In this document: positions 33,894 through 41,055 of the stretch, in pieces
Numbering within the stretch: position 1 is the first letter of the stretch
Layout: every line of letters begins with the position of its first letter
NCBI RefSeq assembly: GCF_000022365.1
Contig: NC_012804.1
Location: 1,116,001-1,180,000, forward strand
DNA from: Thermococcus gammatolerans EJ3
GTDB lineage: Archaea > Methanobacteriota_B > Thermococci > Thermococcales > Thermococcaceae
Direction of reading: 5' to 3'
DNA: 64,000 nucleotides
The notes under the pieces: model-generated
Told to the model about the DNA's origin: nothing
Seen by the model: only the letters and a program-made list of their open reading frames with translations
Database searches by the model: none
Made by a program: the position numbers and the translations under genes

Positions 33894-34368
33894 ACCAATC
33901 CCTCCAATCAAGTAGTCTCTTCTCGCCCTCTATCCTTTTATACTCTCCGATGCCCCCAGTAATCTTCAGGGTTCCCAGGTAGTTTCCGTTTTTGTCAATG
34001 AGGGGACATACTTAATGAGATGTACTTCCGGCCAAACCTGAGCCAGAACGTTGCCTCTTTTTCCTTCCTCCTTAAAAAGCCCACAAGATTCGTCCCTGTC
34101 TATAACGGTAACGTCAACGAGAGGGGGCCATCAAATATACCCTTAAGCTTCTCGATGCTCACGAAACCGGTACCAAGATCTATGCCCCCGCGCCTCAGCC
34201 GGCCGTTATCAACCCAGGGCGGTCCTTAATGATCTGCTGGACGTCCTTTGAAAGGCTGAGAAGTTCCTCCGCACTCAAAGGGTTGGAGACCCTCTTAATC
34301 TTCGTGGTCTTCCCCTGATACCCGATAATGAATCGGGATTCTAACGCTTGTGGCGAAAGGTTTATCAA
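33883..34368 (-). pseudogene. Decayed DUF438/PAS-domain gene
   Basis: Between two genes lie conserved-looking peptides on the minus strand that change frame three times. In order they are: 'NPLSAEELLSLSKDVQQII' then a stop; 'GIDLGTGFVSIEKLKGIFDG' then a stop; 'DVTVIDRDE' running to 'GNVLAQVWPEVHLIKYVPS' then a stop; 'IDKNGNYLGTLKITGGIGEY' and 'RIEGEKRLLDW'. The last parts match the PAS domain end of DUF438 proteins. Two or more frameshifts and a deletion between 'VIDRDE' and 'KEEGKRG' make it nonfunctional. Its end runs into the start of the M24-like gene. Confidence 0.75.
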
Positions 34369-34398
34369 TTAGGGCGACCTAATTAAAACGGTGATCGG

Positions 34399-34860
34399 AT
34401 GAACTATCTAAATATTGCGGTCTTCGACGAAGACGGAACCGAGAAGCCCCTGAAGGATCTGGTTCTCGGCAGGTGGACGGTTCTCTACTTCTATCCCAAG
34501 GATAACACGCCCGGCTGTACGACCGAGGCAAGGGAGTTCACCGAGCTCATAGACGAGTTCGAAAAGCTCGGCTTTCAGGTGATTGGCGTCTCAAGGGATT
34601 TGCCAAAAAGCCACGCTCGCTTCAAGGAGAAGCACAATCTGAAGGTAAGGCTCATTAGCGATCCGAACGCTGAGCTCCACAGGGCTTTGGGGGTGTGGGG
34701 CAAGAAGAAGCGCTACGGAAGGGAGTACGAGGGAGCGATTAGGAGCACCTTTATACTGGATCCCAACGGGAAGATAGTCTGGGAGAAGCGCAACGTCCGC
34801 GCGAAGGGTCACGCGGCGAAAGTTTTGGAAGTGGCCAAAGGCCTAATCGGCAAAGAATAG
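34399..34860 (+). CDS. Peroxiredoxin, Bcp type (1-Cys)
   Basis: Thiol peroxidase of the Bcp/PrxQ family. The 153-residue product has the peroxidatic Cys40 in 'NTPGCTTEAREF' and no other Cys, so it lacks a resolving Cys of its own. Start ATG 34399 follows GGTGATCGG, and a TTTATCAA element lies about 30-40 bases upstream. It is followed 13 bases later by a ferritin-like gene, making a small oxidative-stress operon. Confidence 0.93.
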   Translation: MNYLNIAVFDEDGTEKPLKDLVLGRWTVLYFYPKDNTPGCTTEAREFTELIDEFEKLGFQVIGVSRDLPKSHARFKEKHNLKVRLISDPNAELHRALGVWGKKKRYGREYEGAIRSTFILDPNGKIVWEKRNVRAKGHAAKVLEVAKGLIGKE

Positions 34861-34873
34861 AGGGGGTGCTTTT

Positions 34874-35350
34874 ATGGACGAGCTTGAGGCTTTAGCTTTA
34901 GCCCTGGAGGTTGAGAAGGCAGAGATGCGCTTTTATCTCGATCTCGCAAGGCGGACGAAGGACGAGAAAGCTAAGAAGATGTTCCTTTTCCTCGCCAAGG
35001 AAGAGGCCGACCACTGGGAACAGTTCGAGGAGAGGTTCCTCGAGCGCGTTGCCGAGGAGTGCAAGTTGCCAGCCGTAAGCGAAGAGCTCCTCGAAAAGCT
35101 CCTCGTCAAGGCTGAGGAGATTGAAAGCGAAGTCGATGCCGTGAGGATTGGAATGGAACAGGAAAAGCTCACGTGGGAGTTCTACGAGAGGGCCGCGAAG
35201 GAAGCAAGGCACGATTCAGTTAGGAGGCTCTTCGAGGAGCTGGCGAGGATAGAGAAGGCCCACTACGAGCTACTCAAAGCCCAGTACGACGCGGTCATGA
35301 AGACGGGCATCTGGATGGACTACCAGGACTTCAGCCTTGAGGTTGATTGA
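34874..35350 (+). CDS. Ferritin-like di-iron protein (rubrerythrin family, no rubredoxin domain)
   Basis: A 158-residue four-helix protein with two ExxH-type pairs: 'EKAEMRFYLDLARR' plus 'EEADHWEQFEERF', and 'EQEKLTWEFYERAAKEA' plus 'RIEKAHYELLKAQY'. There is no C-terminal CxxC rubredoxin domain, so it is an erythrin-like peroxidase or iron-handling protein. It is directly downstream of bcp with GGGGGTG as ribosome site. Confidence 0.88.
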   Translation: MDELEALALALEVEKAEMRFYLDLARRTKDEKAKKMFLFLAKEEADHWEQFEERFLERVAEECKLPAVSEELLEKLLVKAEEIESEVDAVRIGMEQEKLTWEFYERAAKEARHDSVRRLFEELARIEKAHYELLKAQYDAVMKTGIWMDYQDFSLEVD

Positions 35351-35396
35351 CGCTTTCTTTTTAGCAGATTTTAAGGATTTGAAATGAGGTGATACC

Positions 35397-35699
35397 ATGT
35401 TGGCCAAATATCCGTTTGAGTTGCCGAAGGATAGGCCGTTGAGCAAAAGGGAAATCGCCCAGGCCCTACGCTGGGCCATCGAGGCCGAGCTTGACGCGAT
35501 AAGTTTCTATGAGCAGCTGGCGGAGCACATCGAGGATGAAAAGATAAGGCACGTCTTCCTTGATGTAGCAAACGAGGAGAAGGAGCACTTCGGGGAGTTC
35601 CTGGCGGTTCTCTTCGCCGTTGACGAGGAGCTCGCGAAGTACATGAAGGAGGGCTTTGAGGAGGTTGAAGAAGAAACTGGGATAAAGGTGGAGCTTTGA
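35397..35699 (+). CDS. Encapsulated-ferritin-like protein (100 aa)
   Basis: The product has the compact two-helix ferritin module of encapsulin cargo: 'EAELDAISFYEQLAEHIEDE' and 'VANEEKEHFGEFLAVLF' (Glu and ExxH ligands), followed by 'GFEEVEEETGIKVEL'. This is the arrangement of the ferritin-like segment fused to the encapsulin shell in Pyrococcus, but here the protein stands alone and no shell gene lies nearby. Such modules oxidise iron as annular multimers. Start ATG 35397 follows GAGGTGATACC; a T-rich stretch follows the stop. Confidence 0.8.
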   Translation: MLAKYPFELPKDRPLSKREIAQALRWAIEAELDAISFYEQLAEHIEDEKIRHVFLDVANEEKEHFGEFLAVLFAVDEELAKYMKEGFEEVEEETGIKVEL

Positions 35700-35715
35700 G
35701 CTTTTTCTTTTTCAT
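35700..35715 (+). terminator. T-rich terminator after the ferritin-like gene
   Basis: Two T-runs (CTTTTTCTTTTTC) directly follow the stop codon, the usual archaeal termination signal. Confidence 0.4.
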
Positions 35716-35817
35716 CCGGCCACACATCGCTAAGTGATAACTTGCAAGTCTCTGTATTTTCTTGCTGATGATGGCCTATGTTTGAAGTACAAACCAAGAA
35801 AAGAAGAGAAGATGAAA

Positions 35818-37047
35818 CTAGGAACTCCACTCGACGAGCTTCCTGACGGCTTCCCTCAGCTTTGCCTCGTCCTCCTCGGTCGGCATCCCCTTGCTCTCTA
35901 TTGTCGCCACGTGGTCGAACTTGCTCCTCGTTATAAGGGTTTCTATCTTCCTTCCAGCGACGCCACCCCAGCCGTAGGCACCGACGATTAGGACGGGCTT
36001 CTCGTAGTTGGCCTTGTCGAGTATCTCGAGGAGGGCGTAGCGTATCGTGGGGTGTATCTCAGCCTCGTAGGTCGAGGCGCCTATTACCAGTGCCTCCGCA
36101 CTCGGAACCTCGCCGAGAATGTCGCTCACCGCTGGAGCCTCCTTATCGGTGAAGCGGTAAACGACGGGCTTCTTTCCGAGCTTCTTCAGCTCGTCAATAA
36201 CGATTTTCATTCTCCTCTCGACGAAGCCGTACATCGAGTCGTAGATGACGAGAACTTTGTCCTTCTCCGGGACTCCGGCCCCAACGCGTTCGTAGAACTC
36301 GAATATCCTTTTGGGGTTCTTGCACCAGGCCAGGCCGTGTCCTGGGAGAATCATCTTGGCCTCCTCGACTATGCCGAGCTTCTTGAGCTTGTTAATGCTC
36401 TGGACGATGTACTTGTGGTAGTGACCGATAACCGTGACGATGTACTTGGTAACGTAGGGCAGGTAGCGCTTTACGACCTCCTCGTCGCTGTCGTCTATCG
36501 TCTCTGGAATTGAGTAACCGCCGCCAGCGTCGCAACCGAAGATGATTTTGTCCTCGACGAGGTAGGTTATCATGCTGTCGGGCCAGTGAACCCAGGGAAT
36601 CGTTATGAAGCGGAAGGTCTTTCCACCGATGCTGAGCTCTTCCCCGTCCTTGACGACCTTGAAGTTCTTGACGGCCTCTTTTCCGTAGAAGCCCTCAACG
36701 AGGTTCCTCGCGAAGGCCGTCCCTATGAGCTGGGCCCTGTGGCCGTTTGCTTCAAGGAACGCTGGAAGGGCGCCGCTGTGGTCGGGCTCTGTGTGGTTGA
36801 GGATGACGTGGGTTATTTCCTTGGGGTCCACGAGCTTCTTAAGCTCTTCGAGGAAAAGGTCGGTGTAATCGGCCTTCGTCAGGTCAACGAGGACGTTGGC
36901 CCCGTCGAGCTTGACGAGGTACGCGTTATAGGTTATCCCCTCGGGGATGTACCAGGCCGCCTCGAAGTACTTAATCTCGTCATCATCGACCCTGATGATG
37001 TAAATTTCGGGGTCAGTGCAGAGCTTCTCAACTCTGGTCTTTACCAT
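35818..37047 (-). CDS. fprA: FprA/flavodiiron protein (A-type flavoprotein)
   Basis: Reduces O2 (or NO) to water using electrons from rubredoxin, in the cytosol. The 409-residue product has a metallo-beta-lactamase domain with di-iron ligands in 'NHTEPDHSG' and 'PWVHWPDSM', 'IFGCDAGGGY' and 'VIGHYHKYI', then a flavodoxin domain with 'VIYDSMYGFVERR' and 'GAYGWGGVAG'. ATG 37047 follows GGTGATAGTC. A palindrome just below the TATA box probably controls it. Confidence 0.95.
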   Translation of the reverse strand: MVKTRVEKLCTDPEIYIIRVDDDEIKYFEAAWYIPEGITYNAYLVKLDGANVLVDLTKADYTDLFLEELKKLVDPKEITHVILNHTEPDHSGALPAFLEANGHRAQLIGTAFARNLVEGFYGKEAVKNFKVVKDGEELSIGGKTFRFITIPWVHWPDSMITYLVEDKIIFGCDAGGGYSIPETIDDSDEEVVKRYLPYVTKYIVTVIGHYHKYIVQSINKLKKLGIVEEAKMILPGHGLAWCKNPKRIFEFYERVGAGVPEKDKVLVIYDSMYGFVERRMKIVIDELKKLGKKPVVYRFTDKEAPAVSDILGEVPSAEALVIGASTYEAEIHPTIRYALLEILDKANYEKPVLIVGAYGWGGVAGRKIETLITRSKFDHVATIESKGMPTEEDEAKLREAVRKLVEWSS

Positions 37048-37065
37048 GACTATCACCGGTTTTAG

Positions 37066-37087
37066 TTCGGTTTTCCGAATAAAAAGA
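37066..37087 (-). promoter_or_regulatory. fprA promoter: TATA box with adjacent TTCGG-CCGAA palindrome
   Basis: The minus-strand TATA element TTTTTATT (37085-37078) overlaps a perfect palindrome TTCGG-TTTT-CCGAA (37066-37079). The palindrome lies between TATA and the start of transcription, the usual position of an archaeal repressor site. Confidence 0.5.
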
Positions 37088-37177
37088 TTTTCACGCGAAA
37101 AGAGGGGCTTTGGTTTTCAGAATATCCTTGCACAGACCGAAGAATCCCGAGGCAGTAGAAAACCGCACCCTCGAGAG

Positions 37178-37279
37178 TCAATCAGCTCCTCTGCGGAATC
37201 TTCTTTTCCTCTTCCGGCGGACTGCACTCTGACTTGGGGCACCACCTAGAGCCTCTGCAAAGGCAGGATTGAAGGGCAT
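37178..37279 (-). CDS. Possible 33-aa basic peptide downstream of the YwiC-like gene
   Basis: ATG 37279 lies 5 bases after the stop of the membrane protein gene, with GTGAGG upstream. The peptide begins MPFNPAFAEALGG and ends in a strongly basic stretch (RRKRKRRFRRGAD). Position and ribosome site support translation, but it is short and the composition could arise by chance. Confidence 0.35.
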   Translation of the reverse strand: MPFNPAFAEALGGAPSQSAVRRKRKRRFRRGAD

Positions 37280-37284
37280 GGCCC

Positions 37285-38028
37285 TCACGTCAGGTAGAGT
37301 ACCGCCAGCGTTAGGACGTAGAGGAGCATCACGCTCCTGAAGACGCTCCAACCAAGCTTTTTGATGTCCTCTATCCTGGCCACGTAGGTGGTGTCCTTCA
37401 GGTTTCTCACGAGCCTGACCGTTGGCTCGATGAGGGCTATTGCAAGGTAGGGGTTGTAGAGAACCACAATGAATGCAGGAAGCCACGCCATGAGGGGGTA
37501 CTTTCGCGGGAACTTCCTGAAGGCAAGCTTCGTCTCGACGTAGGCCGCTCCGATGGCCTCGTAGTAAGCCAGGAGGAACCAGAAGACGAGGACCCTGTCA
37601 GTGAAAGGCTTGCCCGCCACGGCCGGAGCGAAGAGGGCCGGGACAGCAGGTAGGAGGTTGCCGAGCGCATACGTTACCGGGTTCTTCCAGCCCTTGGCGC
37701 GGGAGAAAGCGAAGTGAAGGGTGAAGAGGACGCCGACGATGGTGAGGGGAATTAGGAGCTCATTAACCGTCCCCCAGTAGAGCGCGGGGAGGAGGTACGC
37801 CAGACCGTTGAGTCCCAGCGCGATGGCCATGTCCTTCATCTTCCATGCTCGATAGGAGTCAAAGGCGTAGTCGAAGGTGAAGAACGTTAACAGAGCGACG
37901 GCGAGACCGATTAGCCAGCCCCTCAGGTCGGCACCGCTGAGGAGTAAGCCACCAATCATGGCAAGGATTATCGTTCCTCCCGCCCCTGGCTCCCTCGGCA
38001 CTTTGAAGATTTTCATTTTAACCTTCAT
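37285..38028 (-). CDS. YwiC-like integral membrane protein
   Basis: A 247-residue protein with about eight hydrophobic helices and an N-terminal cytosolic 'KIFKVPREPGAGG' segment as in the YwiC-like family. The central 'FDYAFDSYRAW' is similar in place to the first polar motif of UbiA-type prenyltransferases, but the metal-binding Asp pattern is not complete. No function is known. ATG 38028 follows GGTGTTGCT. Confidence 0.6.
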   Translation of the reverse strand: MKVKMKIFKVPREPGAGGTIILAMIGGLLLSGADLRGWLIGLAVALLTFFTFDYAFDSYRAWKMKDMAIALGLNGLAYLLPALYWGTVNELLIPLTIVGVLFTLHFAFSRAKGWKNPVTYALGNLLPAVPALFAPAVAGKPFTDRVLVFWFLLAYYEAIGAAYVETKLAFRKFPRKYPLMAWLPAFIVVLYNPYLAIALIEPTVRLVRNLKDTTYVARIEDIKKLGWSVFRSVMLLYVLTLAVLYLT

Positions 38029-38103
38029 AGCAACACCGAGAAGAGTACCGTTATGCGTTTAAAGGCCTTATGGGACAAAAATGGGGAGTAAAAAGCCGAG
38101 AAA

Positions 38104-38715
38104 TCAGGCGAAGGTAACGCTCCTGTCCTTCAGCGAGCGGTTGAGCAGGTCGGCGTGTTCAAGGGTGACCTGGTACTCGGCGAGCTTCTCGAGCTTGAGC
38201 TCCTCGCCGTCGAGGAGTATCTTGTTGACGTAGACCTTGCCCTCGTCGAAGCCAACGGTGTAGACGAAGAGGTCCTTCTTGCTCAGGTACTCCCTAATCT
38301 TCTCGTCCTTGAGGGCCTCGGCAAGACCTCCAGCGGCGAAAATCCTGACGTGGATGACGAAAGCACCGGGAACGTCCTTCTCGGCGAACTGCCTGAGGGT
38401 CTCGACGAATACCTCCTTGGTTTCCTCTATCGGAGTCTCACCGCCAAACTGGAGGACGGTGACCTGGGGAGCGAACTCCTTGACGCGCTCCGCAATCTCT
38501 GCCTCCTTGCCCTTCTCGGCAAGGAAGTGGTAGGTAACGCCACCGCTGAGGGTTATGAAGGTCGCCTCGGTCGCGGTCGCTATGCTGGAGCAGATTATGT
38601 TCCTGCTGGCAACGACGGCAACTTTGTTGAGGCCAAGGTCAGCCAGGACCTTTCCAACGAGCCTTCCTGTCAGGGTCCTAAGGTAAATCTCCTCCTCAAA
38701 GGTCGTCTTCGCCAT
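38104..38715 (-). CDS. Conserved hypothetical soluble protein (203 aa)
   Basis: No named family recognised. The 203-residue alpha/beta protein begins with a helix ('TTFEEEIYLRTLTGRLVGKVLADLG') and has 'VVASRNIICSSIATATEATFITLSGGVTYHFLAE', suggesting a regulatory small-molecule or profilin-like fold; that is only inference. It has an unusually distinct promoter: TATA-like TTATATTTT about 70 bases upstream and a perfect ACCCAC-TTAT-GTGGGT palindrome near the predicted transcription start. ATG 38715 follows GGGAGG. Confidence 0.7.
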   Translation of the reverse strand: MAKTTFEEEIYLRTLTGRLVGKVLADLGLNKVAVVASRNIICSSIATATEATFITLSGGVTYHFLAEKGKEAEIAERVKEFAPQVTVLQFGGETPIEETKEVFVETLRQFAEKDVPGAFVIHVRIFAAGGLAEALKDEKIREYLSKKDLFVYTVGFDEGKVYVNKILLDGEELKLEKLAEYQVTLEHADLLNRSLKDRSVTFA

Positions 38716-38729
38716 ACCATAACCTCCCT

Positions 38730-38745
38730 ACCCACTTATGTGGGT
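38730..38745. promoter_or_regulatory. Palindromic operator ACCCAC-TTAT-GTGGGT
   Basis: Perfect 6-base arms with a 4-base AT centre lie 15-30 bases upstream of ATG 38715, near the start of transcription predicted from the TATA-like element at about 38775-38790. A dimeric repressor site is likely. Confidence 0.45.
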
Positions 38746-39046
38746 TTGTTCTCGATACTGACCAGTGATGTTCTAAAATATAACCTTTTTGGTTTCCCTA
38801 ATGAACTTTTAGTAGGCTAATCTAAAACACCTCTAGCGAAACGACGAATTTCCCCGAACTTTTCGGAGAGAAATTGGCATTTTAATTACACAAAGGTGAG
38901 TTTTTGGAGAACTGCCAAGGAAATGCCCGAATATCTTCACATATCTTCACTTTGACGGTTCAGTTTAATGGTTCGGTACGCAAACTTATAGGGATCGAAA
39001 ACTTCAGAACAAGGGGAAAGGCCCGTCAACGGTGCCGTGAGGCTCA
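38746..39046. other. Intergenic region upstream of the 203-aa gene
   Basis: No convincing gene. It holds the TATA-like element at about 38775-38790 (minus), a CCGAA-CTT-TTCGG palindrome at 38854-38866, and a tandem 10-base direct repeat ATATCTTCAC at 38931-38950. The right side is the 3' flank of the quinone-synthesis operon. Confidence 0.5.
38931..38950. repeat. Tandem 10-bp direct repeat
   Basis: ATATCTTCAC occurs twice in a row in the intergenic gap. It may be a binding site or chance. Confidence 0.5.
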
Positions 39047-39736
39047 TCAGGGCCTCTCCAGAACGAGAATAAACGCTATTCTCGGGAAGAGCCAGCGAAG
39101 GCTTTTTACTCTAAAGCCCCTCTTCTCAAACTCCCCTCTAAGTTCCTCAGGGGAGGGAAAGGCATCTATCGAGCTGACGAGGTGCTCGTAGGCTTTTCCG
39201 TTGCCTGTCGTTAGCTTCCCGATGATGGGAACCACAGTTCTTGTGTATAGCCAGGCCATCTTCCCCAGGAGCGATGGGCTTTTTGAGAACTCAAGGATTA
39301 GGAGCTTTCCTCCGGGCTTCAGAACTCGGTGGAGTTCCTTTATTGCCCGCTCCCTGTCGGAGAAGTTCCTTATGCCGAATGCGATGCTAACAACATCGAA
39401 ACCCTCATCGGGATAGGGCATCTCCTCAGCGGTTCCAACGCTCAGCTTCGCAAAGGGAACCTTCCTCCTCGCTATCCTGAGCATCTCCTCACTGCAGTCG
39501 AGGCCGTAGAACTCCCCCGATAAATTTCTTTTTTCAAGGCTCCTCCTCATACAGAGTATCATGTCCCCCGTTCCACATGCAACGTCGAGGATTTTTAACG
39601 GCCTTTCTTGAACTTCTATGAACTTTAAAACCTCCTCGCAGGCCTTCCTACGCCAGAGTTTGTCAAGGCCGAGGCTTATCAGCCTGTTGGTCAAGTCGTA
39701 GCGCTCCGCGATGCTGTCAAAAAGTTCCTTTACCAA
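39047..39736 (-). CDS. ubiE: UbiE/MenG-type quinone C-methyltransferase
   Basis: SAM-dependent C-methylation of a prenylated quinol is the known family role. The ~229-residue product has 'FDSIAERYDLTNRLISLGLDKLWRR' (family signature), the SAM motif 'LDVACGTGDM', 'AFGIRNFSDRERAIKELHRVLKPGGKLLILEFSK' and 'SIDAFPSPEELRGEFEKRGF'. These distinguish it from general methyltransferases. It is last in a six-gene operon; the TTG start at 39736 has GGGAGGG upstream and overlaps the ABC ATPase end by 20 bases. TTG 39751 is an alternative. Confidence 0.9.
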   Translation of the reverse strand: MVKELFDSIAERYDLTNRLISLGLDKLWRRKACEEVLKFIEVQERPLKILDVACGTGDMILCMRRSLEKRNLSGEFYGLDCSEEMLRIARRKVPFAKLSVGTAEEMPYPDEGFDVVSIAFGIRNFSDRERAIKELHRVLKPGGKLLILEFSKSPSLLGKMAWLYTRTVVPIIGKLTTGNGKAYEHLVSSIDAFPSPEELRGEFEKRGFRVKSLRWLFPRIAFILVLERP

Positions 39737-40349
39737 GTTCCTCCCTCCCAAGGACTTTCTTTATCTTCGCGGGTCTTCCTCCTATGAGGTAAACCCTGTC
39801 GGCGACCTTGAAGAGCTCCTCGAGCTGGTGCGAGACGACCAGAACACCTTTTCCAGAATTGGCTAATTCCCGAATTATGAAAAGAAGTTCTTCCTTAGAA
39901 CGCGCGTCGAGGCCAGTAAAAGGTTCATCCAGAATCAGAACGTCGAAGTCCATGAGCAGGGCGCGCAGGATGGAAGCCTTCCTCCTCGTCCCCCCGCTGA
40001 CCTCCTTTGGGTAGAGGTCGAGGTAGCTCTCCAGGCCGAGCCTCTCGACGTATTCGAGCCTGCACTCCCTACCCCTGAAGCGGGCGGGCAGGCAGACGTT
40101 GTCCCTCAGCCTCTTCCACGGCAAAAGGTAGTCCTCCTGATAGAGGACGGATGGGTTCTTTACAAAGACTTCGCCTGAGTCTGGCTCTATGACACCCGCC
40201 AAAATCTTCACGAGGGTGCTCTTTCCAGTCCCGTTCGGCCCGATGAGGCCGATCACCTCTCCCGCGCTAACCTCAAGGCTAACCTCGTCGAGTATAAGCT
40301 CGTTGAAGGACTTTCTCAGATTTTTCACCAGTACCAGCCTTTCACCCAT
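39717..40349 (-). CDS. ABC transporter ATP-binding protein (SsuB/TauB-like) in the quinone operon
   Basis: A 210-residue ATPase with Walker A 'GPNGTGKST', Q-loop 'LYQEDYLLPWKRLRDNV' (the LPW after the Q-loop is typical of nitrate/sulfonate/taurine-type systems), signature VSGGT, Walker B 'VLILDEPFTGLD' and 'VVSHQLEE'. It is slightly short for the group. ATG 40349 follows GAGG and overlaps the permease gene by 25 bases. Confidence 0.88.
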   Translation of the reverse strand: MGERLVLVKNLRKSFNELILDEVSLEVSAGEVIGLIGPNGTGKSTLVKILAGVIEPDSGEVFVKNPSVLYQEDYLLPWKRLRDNVCLPARFRGRECRLEYVERLGLESYLDLYPKEVSGGTRRKASILRALLMDFDVLILDEPFTGLDARSKEELLFIIRELANSGKGVLVVSHQLEELFKVADRVYLIGGRPAKIKKVLGREELGKGTF

Positions 40350-41053
40350 TCCTCGAGCCTCCTGAGGAGCAACTGGTCGAGGGTTATCATGAGAAGGATT
40401 AAGAGCAACGCCCACGCGAAGACTCCAGCTTTGATTCCCAAATCGTAGGAGTAGACGAGCTGGTAGCCGATTCCGCCGGCAGAGCCAAAGGCCTCGGCAA
40501 CGACGCTTATCCTGAGCGCTATTCCCAGGGCCACTCTGCCTGCCGAAACCATCTCGGGGAGCGTTCCAGGGACGATGAAGTGCCGGTAGAGCTGAAGCTT
40601 TGAGGGTTTGAGCAGGACCACCAGCGGGCGGTATTTTTCTATCACCTTTTCGCTTGAGCTCACCCCAGCCGAAAGCAGTGCTGGAAAAGATGCCATCGCG
40701 GTAACGAGTATCGTCGCGATTGAACTCGTAACGCCGAAGAGCATTATGAAGACTATCGTCCAGACGAGAACCGAGACGCTCTGGAGGAAGACGTTTAAAG
40801 CGTTCAGAAAGTCCCTGAAGGCCCTTGAGTACAGCGCTAAAAGCATCGCGAGGCCCGTCAGGAGGGAAGCGACCAGAAAGCCAGAGAAGCTGTGGTAGAG
40901 CGTCAGCAGAAGCGAGGAGAGGATTAGGGAAAGTCCGACCTCGCGGTAGAAGGCCAGAGTCTCCGCTGGGGTTGGGATTAGGGCCGGATACAGGTGGGAC
41001 AGGACAAGCCACGAGGCCACTGCAAATAGGAAAAGGTAGAGCCAGCCCCTCAT
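40325..41053 (-). CDS. ABC transporter permease (SsuC/TauC-like) in the quinone operon
   Basis: A 242-residue permease with about six helices and the BPD_transp_1 loop 'HFIVPGTLPEMVSAGRVALGIALRISVVAEAFG', the EAA-like contact with the ATPase. It belongs to the group importing nitrate, sulfonates, taurine or aromatic and pyrimidine acids. ATG 41053 lies 2 bases after the binding-protein stop. Its partner genes flank it. Confidence 0.9.
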   Translation of the reverse strand: MRGWLYLFLFAVASWLVLSHLYPALIPTPAETLAFYREVGLSLILSSLLLTLYHSFSGFLVASLLTGLAMLLALYSRAFRDFLNALNVFLQSVSVLVWTIVFIMLFGVTSSIATILVTAMASFPALLSAGVSSSEKVIEKYRPLVVLLKPSKLQLYRHFIVPGTLPEMVSAGRVALGIALRISVVAEAFGSAGGIGYQLVYSYDLGIKAGVFAWALLLILLMITLDQLLLRRLEEWVKGWYW

Positions 41054-41055
41054 GC

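Noticed and set aside
37178-37486. A longer 102-codon minus-strand frame ending at 37178
   Set aside because: Most of it overlaps the YwiC-like gene in another frame; only the last 33 codons lie outside and have their own start.
39717-41012. 431-codon open frame around the ABC ATPase
   Set aside because: Its N-terminal half is antisense-like and overlaps the permease gene; the ATPase domain begins at 40349 with a ribosome site.
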